A stretch of 23,269 bases of DNA, from the NCBI GenBank assembly GCA_044867875.1, contig JBIOVR010000081.1, positions 1-23,269 of the forward strand, in the 5' to 3' direction. The translations under genes were made by a program, and so were the position numbers. Below, in pieces: positions 7,899 to 13,455 of the stretch. Positions within the stretch are counted from its first letter, which is position 1. Every line of letters begins with the position of its first letter. Source of the DNA: VBAS01 sp044867875. Lineage in GTDB: Bacteria; Bacteroidota; Bacteroidia; Chitinophagales; Chitinophagaceae. The notes beneath the pieces were generated by a model that saw only the letters and a list, made by a program, of their open reading frames with translations, was not told where the DNA came from and made no database searches.

Positions 7899-7903
7899 AA
7901 CCA

Positions 7904-8614
7904 ATGACACTCCCTTTTTTTTATATCGCTGGGTATAATTCATCACAAAAAGAAATTGTATTGGATGAAGACACATCACGACATGTAGTGCAAGTGTTAA
8001 GAATGAAGGAAGGAGAGAAGTTGAATCTAGCAGATGGCAAAGGAAACTTAATTACCGCTGAAGTTACTGATGCTCATAAAAAACATTGTTCTGTAAAGAT
8101 GATCGACTCACAATACACGACTCAGAATTCACGTAAGGTTACTATAGCAATCTCTTTATTGAAGAACACCAATCGTTTCGAATGGTTTTTGGAAAAAGCA
8201 ACTGAGATAGGAGTTAGTGAAATCGTTCCCCTGATCTGTGAACGAACTGAAAAACAAAAGTTTCGTTACGATAGAATGAAGGGAATTTGTATCAGTGCGA
8301 TGCTGCAATCTCAACAAACATGGTTGCCGGAACTTCACGAACCTCAAACATTAGATTGGGCTTTAAAGAATGCCGGTGCCTTTTTAAACATGGTCGCTTA
8401 TTGTGGTGAAGGGGAAAAACATCCGATTCCGCATCTATTACATAAATATCCAGGTGACAGTTATACTATTTACATTGGACCAGAAGGAGATTTTACACCT
8501 GATGAAATTGAATATGCAGGTGCAATGCAATGTTTTGACGTCACCCTTGGTGAAACAAGATTGCGAACAGAAACTGCGGGCATAGTTGCAGCTACTTTAC
8601 TTTGCCATATCTGA
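7904..8614 (+). CDS. rsmE: 16S rRNA (uracil(1498)-N(3))-methyltransferase RsmE
   Basis: RsmE methylates U1498 of 16S rRNA in the assembled 30S subunit using SAM. The 236-residue product has the N-terminal PUA-like part (SRHVVQVLRMKEGEKLNLADGKG), then the SPOUT knot. The knot shows the family marks ISLLKNTNRFEWFLEKATEIGV, CERTEKQK, YIGPEGDFTPDEI (about 187-199) and the C-terminal LGETRLRTETAGIVA. The start ATG at 7904 gives MTLPFFYIAGYN, normal for the family. It follows dnaB on the same strand behind a terminator-like hairpin. Its last 18 bases overlap the 3' end of the oppositely oriented TerC-family gene. Confidence 0.95.
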   Translation: MTLPFFYIAGYNSSQKEIVLDEDTSRHVVQVLRMKEGEKLNLADGKGNLITAEVTDAHKKHCSVKMIDSQYTTQNSRKVTIAISLLKNTNRFEWFLEKATEIGVSEIVPLICERTEKQKFRYDRMKGICISAMLQSQQTWLPELHEPQTLDWALKNAGAFLNMVAYCGEGEKHPIPHLLHKYPGDSYTIYIGPEGDFTPDEIEYAGAMQCFDVTLGETRLRTETAGIVAATLLCHI

Positions 8615-9415
8615 AAAGTTATCTTCTTCTTTTCTTAAAAAAGGCTCATTCAATTCAACTAAACGAGCCCTTTGTTTAGCAGCACGGCTTCGCATGGTCA
8701 TATTCAGCATTTCTACACCAAATGAAAAAGCCATACCGAAATAAATATAATTTTTTAAATGAAGTTTTTCTGCTTGTTCATGATCCCATCCTTCGATAAC
8801 AAGACTTAAGCCGATCATCACCAAAAATGAAAGAGCAAGCATTTTTATAGTTGGATGCTTATGCACAAAAGATGAAATAGCCGGGCTGAATAAAAACATT
8901 ACGATCATGGCAACCACTACTGCTGCGATCATGATCTCAACATGCTTGGCTGTTCCGCCGGCTGTTATTACACTATCAAAGGAGAATACTGCATCAATGA
9001 TCATTATCTGTGTAATAGCTTGGGCAAGTGAGATCCCTTTTTGTTTTTGCGATTCAACATTTGGGTCTTCGCCTTCAAGCTTACCATGAATTTCTTTCAC
9101 AGATTTATAAATGAGAAACAAACCACCAGCCAACATGACTATACTGGCAAGATCAAAACCTTTTCCAAACCAACTTTCAGGAATAATAAACTTCCCACGT
9201 TGTGATAATAACCAGCCTAACGCCATCAGCAATAAACTTCTTGAAATTATTCCTGTGATCATCCATAAACGTCTTGCTCTTTGTTGCTGGCTCTTGTCAT
9301 TGAGCCTGTTCATGATGATGCTAACGAAGATCACATTATCAATTCCCAAAACAACTTCAAGAATTGCAAGGATTAAAAAACTGATTATACTTTCACTGGT
9401 AAATAAATGTTCCAT
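8597..9415 (-). CDS. TerC family integral membrane protein
   Basis: A 272-residue protein with about seven hydrophobic helices. It has the two signatures of the TerC/Alx family: ILEVVLGIDNVIF near the N-terminus (Glu20, Asp26) and a second acidic pair in DAVFSFDSVITAGG. Members are inner-membrane proteins linked to tellurite resistance or manganese export; the acidic residues inside the membrane fit cation handling. The substrate here is inferred, not shown. It starts 32 bases after the pyrD stop on the same strand, separated by a heptanucleotide tract, so the two may be co-transcribed. It lacks the CBS and CorC domains of longer relatives. The C-terminus overlaps rsmE by 18 bases, tail to tail. 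Confidence 0.88.
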   Translation of the reverse strand: MEHLFTSESIISFLILAILEVVLGIDNVIFVSIIMNRLNDKSQQQRARRLWMITGIISRSLLLMALGWLLSQRGKFIIPESWFGKGFDLASIVMLAGGLFLIYKSVKEIHGKLEGEDPNVESQKQKGISLAQAITQIMIIDAVFSFDSVITAGGTAKHVEIMIAAVVVAMIVMFLFSPAISSFVHKHPTIKMLALSFLVMIGLSLVIEGWDHEQAEKLHLKNYIYFGMAFSFGVEMLNMTMRSRAAKQRARLVELNEPFLRKEEDNFSDMAK

Positions 9416-9421
9416 GTTTTC

Positions 9422-9456
9422 AATTATTAATTCTTAATTAATAATCATTAATTTTT
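9422..9456. repeat. Heptanucleotide tract, AATNNNT x5, at the pyrD 3' end
   Basis: Five consecutive 7-mers fit AATNNNT with no register slip. The tract contains the pyrD stop codon (9448-9450) and the codons of its last two residues. It fills most of the gap to the TerC gene. Confidence 0.6.
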
Positions 9457-10512
9457 AATGAGATGTTTACAAATATTCTTTACAATGCCCGGTCCTTCAT
9501 ATATAAAACCGGTCCAAACCTGTACCAATACTGCTCCGGCATCAAATTTTTCTTTTGCATCTGCGCCGGTAAAAACTCCACCACTTGCAATGATCGGGAT
9601 CTCGCCTTTTGTTTTTTCATAAATATATTTTACAACCTCGGTTGATCTTTTTTGCAAAGGTTTCCCGCTTAATCCTCCTGTTTCAAGAGTGCCGATCCTT
9701 AGATCATGTTCCAGTCCTTCACGATCTATGGTTGTATTTGTCGCAACAAGGCCATCTAATTTTATTTCCAATGCAAGATCAGTTACATCATCTAATTGTT
9801 CTTGTGTAAGATCCGGTGCTATTTTTAATAAGATCGGTTTGGCAACCGCTTTACCATTATTGATCATTTGCAAATGCCGGAGAATTTTTCTCAATGATTC
9901 TTTTTCCTGGAGTTCCCTTAAACCGGGTGTATTTGGAGAACTTACATTCACGACGAAATAATCAACATAGTGATGCAGTTCTTTAAAACAGATCTCATAA
10001 TCCTTCCAGGCATCTTCATTAGGAGTGATCTTGTTCTTACCAATGTTACCACCGACAATGAGACGTGGGTTGTTGACTGTGGACTGTTGACTATGGACTG
10101 CTGACTGCCATTGACGAAGTCTTTCTGCGATCACTTTCACGCCATCATTATTAAATCCCATTCGATTAATAAGTGCTTTATCTTTTGGTAATCGAAAAAG
10201 TCTTGGTTTCTCATTGCCTGCCTGTGGTAGTGGGGTTACTGTTCCTATTTCAACGAATCCAAAACCTAGTGCCTCCAGTTCTCTCAGATACCTGGCGTTC
10301 TTGTCAAAGCCGGCACCGAGACCCAAGGGGTTTTCGAATTTTAGATTTAAGATTTCAGATTTAAGATTTTCGTTTGCGGTCGGCGAGTAGATAGCAGCAA
10401 GCATTTTCCTCAAAAAGCCAACGCTACAGAACACCTTCAGACAATTCATTGAAAAATAATGAACCCATTCTGTCGGGAAAAGAAACAATATGGAACGCAG
10501 AATCTTATACAT
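9448..10512 (-). CDS. pyrD: Dihydroorotate dehydrogenase (quinone), class 2
   Basis: PyrD oxidises dihydroorotate to orotate in pyrimidine synthesis, passing electrons from FMN to membrane quinone. The 354-residue protein has the class 2 N-terminal hydrophobic helices (1-42). The FMN barrel shows NPLGLGAGFDKNARYL, EIGTVTPLPQAGNEKPRLFRL, NRMGFNNDGV, GGNIGKNKITPNEDA, NVSSPNTPGLRELQ (Ser near 190 is the catalytic base of class 2), KIAPDLT, NTTIDREGL, GGLSGKPLQKRSTEV and GGVFTGADAKEKFDAGA. Oddly, heptanucleotide tracts encode residues about 48-57 and about 133-149, the latter an extra segment absent from E. coli PyrD, and a third tract covers the stop codon. All conserved motifs remain intact, so the enzyme is probably active. 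Confidence 0.95.
   Translation of the reverse strand: MYKILRSILFLFPTEWVHYFSMNCLKVFCSVGFLRKMLAAIYSPTANENLKSEILNLKFENPLGLGAGFDKNARYLRELEALGFGFVEIGTVTPLPQAGNEKPRLFRLPKDKALINRMGFNNDGVKVIAERLRQWQSAVHSQQSTVNNPRLIVGGNIGKNKITPNEDAWKDYEICFKELHHYVDYFVVNVSSPNTPGLRELQEKESLRKILRHLQMINNGKAVAKPILLKIAPDLTQEQLDDVTDLALEIKLDGLVATNTTIDREGLEHDLRIGTLETGGLSGKPLQKRSTEVVKYIYEKTKGEIPIIASGGVFTGADAKEKFDAGAVLVQVWTGFIYEGPGIVKNICKHLIKN
10065..10113. repeat. Heptanucleotide tract, RYKGACT x5, inside pyrD
   Basis: Five consecutive 7-mers at 10072-10106 fit RYKGACT exactly; one degenerate unit flanks them on the left (GTGGGTT) and a weaker one on the right (GCCATTG). It is translated as the Ser/Gln-rich segment SAVHSQQSTVNN between the MGFNNDGV helix and the GGNIGKN strand of PyrD. 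Confidence 0.75.
10343..10370. repeat. Heptanucleotide tract, AGATTTN x4, inside pyrD
   Basis: Four consecutive 7-mers fit AGATTTN exactly (last base A, C, A, T). The consensus and strand are the same as in the intergenic tract at 7850-7870. It is translated as roughly ENLKSEILNL just before the conserved NPLGLGAGFDK of PyrD. Confidence 0.7.
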
Positions 10513-10522
10513 ACAATCGATG

Positions 10523-10551
10523 CGAAGATATGAACCGAATTTTTAGGGGAA
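10523..10551 (-). promoter_or_regulatory. Possible promoter of pyrD
   Basis: On the minus strand TATCTTCG (10523-10530) is the same -7 variant as in front of rny; the -33 is poor (TTCC about 17 bases upstream). The leader would be under 10 bases. Confidence 0.35.
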
Positions 10552-10581
10552 TAGCAAATACTTTAACTTTGACATATAAGG

Positions 10582-10608
10582 TTGCATAAACAACTTTTCG
10601 TAAATTTG
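10582..10608 (+). promoter_or_regulatory. Predicted promoter of the thiolase gene
   Basis: TAAATTTG (10601-10608) is an exact TAnnTTTG match, with TTG (10582-10584) 16 bases upstream. The start point would be near 10612, giving a leader of about 100 bases that opens with an inverted repeat. Confidence 0.5.
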
Positions 10609-10610
10609 GT

Positions 10611-10635
10611 CAACAATTGCTGAGTAGAATTGTTG
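10611..10635. promoter_or_regulatory. Inverted repeat at the start of the thiolase leader
   Basis: Perfect 8-base arms CAACAATT (10611-10618) and AATTGTTG (10628-10635) are separated by nine bases. The repeat starts three bases after the predicted -7 box. It could be a repressor operator or a leader hairpin; the sequence alone does not decide. Confidence 0.4.
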
Positions 10636-10711
10636 TTGCACAAGTGAGTGACACAACAGAAGTGTAATAGAATTACAAGAGCAGGTATTATAAAAAATTA
10701 AATCATTCTTT

Positions 10712-11890
10712 ATGCAAGAAGCATATATAGTAGCCGGATACAGAACCGCAGTTGGCAAAGCAAAACGCGGGGGATTTCGTTTTTACCGTCCTGATGACCT
10801 CGCAGTGGATGTGATAAAAGGATTGATGGCAAGTGTGCCGCAATTGGAAGCTAAAAGAGTCGATGACGTAATTGTAGGTAATGCGGTACCTGAAGCTGAA
10901 CAGGGTTTACAATTCGGTCGCATCATTTCTGCAAGAGCATTGGGTATTGATGTGCCGGGAGTGACTGTGAATCGTTATTGCGCATCGGGATTGGAAACAA
11001 TTGCGATCGCTACGGCGAAAATAAGAATGGGAATGGCAGATTGTATCATTGCGGGTGGTACAGAAAGCATGAGCCTGGTACCGACAGCTGGTTGGAAAAC
11101 TGTCCCTGCCTACTCAATTGCTAAAGACGAACCGGACTATTATTTAAGCATGGGGTTGACTGCTGAAGCAGTAGCAAAAGAATTTAATGTAAGTCGCGAC
11201 GCACAGGATGAGTTTTCTTATAACTCGCATCAGAAGGCGATCAATGCAATTAAGAGTGGATATTTTAAGAATGGGATCCTTCCAATAGCTGTTGATGAAG
11301 TTTACCTGGATGAAAAGGGTAAAAAACAAAAAAGAAATTATACGGTAGATACAGATGAAGGTCCACGTGCAGATACTTCAATTGAAGCATTGGCGAAATT
11401 AAAACCTGCTTTTGCTGCGAATGGTTGTGTGACTGCCGGCAATTCATCACAAACAAGCGATGGCGCCGCATTTGTAATTGTGATGGGAGAGAAGATGATG
11501 AATGAACTTGGTTTAAAACCCATAGGAAGATTGGTTGGTTCTGCAGTAGCAGGTGTTCATCCACGTATTATGGGAATCGGACCAGTAGCTGCAATCCCCA
11601 AAGTGTTGAAGCAAACAGGAATGAATCTTTCACAAATTGACCTGATAGAATTGAACGAAGCTTTTGCATCGCAATCAATTGCTGTGATCCGAGAAGCGGG
11701 GCTTGATGCATCTAAAGTAAACATCAATGGCGGTGCAATTGCACTTGGTCATCCGCTTGGTTGTACCGGCTGCAAACTCACTATTCAGAACCTGCATGAC
11801 ATGAAAAGACTGAATAAAAAATACGGAATGGTGACTGCTTGTGTCGGTGGCGGGCAGGGCATAGCGGGCATAATCGAAAATATTAATTAG
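10712..11890 (+). CDS. Acetyl-CoA acyltransferase (thiolase family)
   Basis: A 392-residue thiolase. It carries the nucleophile Cys90 in NRYCASGLET, the NEAFASQ motif, His347 in GGAIALGHPLGCTG and the second catalytic Cys377 in TACVGGGQG, so all catalytic residues are present. Such enzymes either cleave 3-ketoacyl-CoA in fatty-acid beta-oxidation or condense two acetyl-CoA. The long loop and the sequence around MSLVPTAGWK suggest the FadA/FadI-like degradative side, which is an inference. No partner hydroxyacyl-CoA dehydrogenase or acyl-CoA dehydrogenase is adjacent. It starts at the ATG at 10712 (MQEAYIVAGYRTAVGK), with its own promoter and a leader carrying an inverted repeat. Confidence 0.93.
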   Translation: MQEAYIVAGYRTAVGKAKRGGFRFYRPDDLAVDVIKGLMASVPQLEAKRVDDVIVGNAVPEAEQGLQFGRIISARALGIDVPGVTVNRYCASGLETIAIATAKIRMGMADCIIAGGTESMSLVPTAGWKTVPAYSIAKDEPDYYLSMGLTAEAVAKEFNVSRDAQDEFSYNSHQKAINAIKSGYFKNGILPIAVDEVYLDEKGKKQKRNYTVDTDEGPRADTSIEALAKLKPAFAANGCVTAGNSSQTSDGAAFVIVMGEKMMNELGLKPIGRLVGSAVAGVHPRIMGIGPVAAIPKVLKQTGMNLSQIDLIELNEAFASQSIAVIREAGLDASKVNINGGAIALGHPLGCTGCKLTIQNLHDMKRLNKKYGMVTACVGGGQGIAGIIENIN

Positions 11891-12236
11891 GTAGCCAGCT
11901 ACATTACTATATAAAGCTAAAGCTGCACAGTTTACCCAGAGCGAAGCGAAGGGCTCCATTCAACTTACTTTACGCTATTCAGCAATTTTGAAAATTTAAT
12001 AGGGACCGGAAGTTTTTCTTCCAGTGACTGAATTATTTCTTTTCTTCCGGGATTCGCAGTAAAATTTCTACATTTCTTTTTCGTTGGTGTAAAACCCAAT
12101 GTAGACTAAATTTATACCGTGAGATAATTTCCAGCACAACTATGCTGCCACGGTTAACGATATTTATATCTTGTATATCTATTTATTTATAACATAAAAA
12201 GGAAAACAATATCTATTAAATTTTAAAAGAAAAATT
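11891..12236. other. Intergenic region upstream of the collagen-like lipoprotein
   Basis: This 346-base stretch holds no convincing gene. I can see a short hairpin right after the thiolase stop (GTAGC-CA-GCTAC, 11891-11902) without a T run, a hairpin GGAAG/CTTCC at 12008-12022, and an 8-base inverted repeat, TCTACATT/AATGTAGA (12067-12105). Next to the last is a possible promoter (GTTG at 12083-12086, TAAATTTA at 12107-12114, spacing 20). The last 60 bases are extremely AT-rich. Confidence 0.5.
12067..12114 (+). promoter_or_regulatory. Possible promoter with overlapping inverted repeat, upstream of the lipoprotein gene
   Basis: TCTACATT (12067-12074) and AATGTAGA (12098-12105) form a perfect inverted repeat around a GTTG -33-like element. 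The right arm ends one base before TAAATTTA, a one-mismatch -7. The geometry suits an operator but the evidence is thin. Confidence 0.25.
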
Positions 12237-12833
12237 ATGAAAGCAAAATCATCTTTAACTCTCCTGGCTTCATTAGTATTAATTACATTCATATTTACTC
12301 AATGTCAAAAAGGCGATGTCGGTCCAGCAGGTCCCGCTGGTCCAGCCGGACCTGCTGGCTCAGCTGGCTCTCCTGGCGCTACAGGACCTAAAGGCGATAC
12401 AGGAACTGCTAATGTTATCTATTCTCCATGGTTAGATGTTACTTATACAGCTGATACAGTTCACATAGGCTCCGTCATTGATACCCTCTGGTGGATTGGA
12501 CATATTACAGCTACTAAACTCACACAGACTATCCTCGACAGAGGTGAAATGAAAGTATATATAAATTGGGGAACACAAGCCAATCCCGACATCTCTCCAC
12601 TGCCATTATTTGATGCATTTTTTTTCGGGATCATCATAAACCCTGAATTCTTGTTGCAGCGAATAGACCTCTATGCCAATTTTAATGCGAGTACCTTTAC
12701 AGATGCAGGTCAAAAATCTTTTCAATACCGGTATATTTTAATACCTGGATCAGTAGCCGGCCGGCTATCAAAACCTGCTGTTGATTTGAATAATTACAAA
12801 GAAGTGAAGGCTTATTTCGGATTGCCGGATTGA
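12237..12833 (+). CDS. Collagen-like repeat lipoprotein
   Basis: A 198-residue predicted lipoprotein. The signal peptide ends at Cys23 (FIFTQC), after which it should be lipidated. Eleven uninterrupted Gly-X-Y triplets follow (residues 26-58), rich in GPA and ending GPKGDTGTA. The remaining 140 residues form a Trp/Tyr-containing globular part (about 60-198) that I do not recognise. Collagen-like repeats suggest trimerisation, so this may be a trimeric surface or outer-membrane-attached protein. The GPA units use different synonymous codons, so the repeat has not expanded very recently. The ATG at 12237 follows an AT-rich leader, and a strong terminator follows the gene, so it is transcribed alone. 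Function unknown. Confidence 0.85.
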   Translation: MKAKSSLTLLASLVLITFIFTQCQKGDVGPAGPAGPAGPAGSAGSPGATGPKGDTGTANVIYSPWLDVTYTADTVHIGSVIDTLWWIGHITATKLTQTILDRGEMKVYINWGTQANPDISPLPLFDAFFFGIIINPEFLLQRIDLYANFNASTFTDAGQKSFQYRYILIPGSVAGRLSKPAVDLNNYKEVKAYFGLPD

Positions 12834-12920
12834 CAAAAACTTTGAGTGACACCTCTCAGCAGAGTGAATCATATTGTGGTTATGCTTTGAAAGTGAGATA
12901 ATATTTTATCAAATAACAGG

Positions 12921-12946
12921 AACCCGGTAATAATACCGGGTTTTTT
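12921..12946 (+). terminator. Rho-independent terminator after the collagen-like lipoprotein gene
   Basis: A perfect 9-bp stem, AACCCGGTA/TACCGGGTT, with loop ATAA (12921-12942), leads into a run of six T (12941-12946). Confidence 0.92.
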
Positions 12947-12947
12947 G

Positions 12948-13013
12948 TTGCAATCGGAGTTGCAAATTTTTCTAAGGCAACATTGTTGCAAAAACTATTT
13001 AGTCATACTTTTG
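12948..13013 (+). promoter_or_regulatory. Predicted promoter with overlapping Zur/Fur-type palindrome ahead of the metal-uptake operon
   Basis: TACTTTTG (13006-13013) is an exact TAnnTTTG -7, and TTG (12986-12988) lies 17 bases upstream. A perfect 6-1-6 palindrome, GCAACA-T-TGTTGC (12977-12989), covers that -33. The self-complementary hexamer TTGCAA occurs three times (12948, 12960, 12986). A short odd-spaced dyad over the -33 of a metal-uptake operon is the usual geometry for a Fur-family repressor; Zur is the natural candidate given the genes behind it. The identity of the regulator is inferred. Confidence 0.5.
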
Positions 13014-13018
13014 CGGAA

Positions 13019-13375
13019 GTGCTTTTTAAGAACAGATATATCCACAAATGTATTTCGGCAATATTGCTTGTAATACTGTTGCTTATTCATAGCATCAAGC
13101 TTCTTCATACACATTCAAGTAATAATTCTTTTTCAAATCATATCTGCAGTGGCAATTGCTTTGAAAAAAATGATAACGCTGATCTCGGGCAATCTGCTTC
13201 TGATTGCAGTATATGTAATTACCAATTAACTAAAGATGCTGATAATCTTAAGGATCCTGCTTTTTGCAGTCCTATTACTCAACAAATGGATCTGAGCACA
13301 AGATCAATTTCATTTCATAAATTTTCTCATCCTTCTGCTTTAGAGAATCGCGGGCCTCCCGCCAATATGTTGTAA
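13019..13375 (+). CDS. Small His/Cys-rich membrane-anchored protein at the head of the metal-uptake operon
   Basis: I do not recognise a named family with certainty. The product has one hydrophobic helix (ISAILLVILLLIHSIKLL), then a probably periplasmic part rich in His and Cys: LLHTHSS, NHICSGNC, DCSIC and a further Cys, ending ENRGPPANML. The CxxC pair and the RGPP tail recall short Bacteroidota membrane proteins encoded beside metal or TonB genes. Metal binding is likely but inferred. No ATG is available. A GTG at 13019 (chosen) gives 118 residues and lies just downstream of the predicted promoter. An in-frame TTG at 12983 would give 130 residues, but it sits inside the palindrome and the -33 region. 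It is followed by the outer-membrane barrel gene on the same strand. Confidence 0.65.
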   Translation: MLFKNRYIHKCISAILLVILLLIHSIKLLHTHSSNNSFSNHICSGNCFEKNDNADLGQSASDCSICNYQLTKDADNLKDPAFCSPITQQMDLSTRSISFHKFSHPSALENRGPPANML

Positions 13376-13455
13376 GAATTTTTCTTACCCGCCCAGATCA
13401 AATCAAATATTTCGTTTGACGCATTGCTCTTTTTGAGCTTTTCATTTTATCAATC

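Noticed and set aside
12310..12410. Collagen coding region as a DNA tandem repeat
   Set aside because: The 9-base units differ at many third positions; the repeat is at the protein level and is described with the gene.
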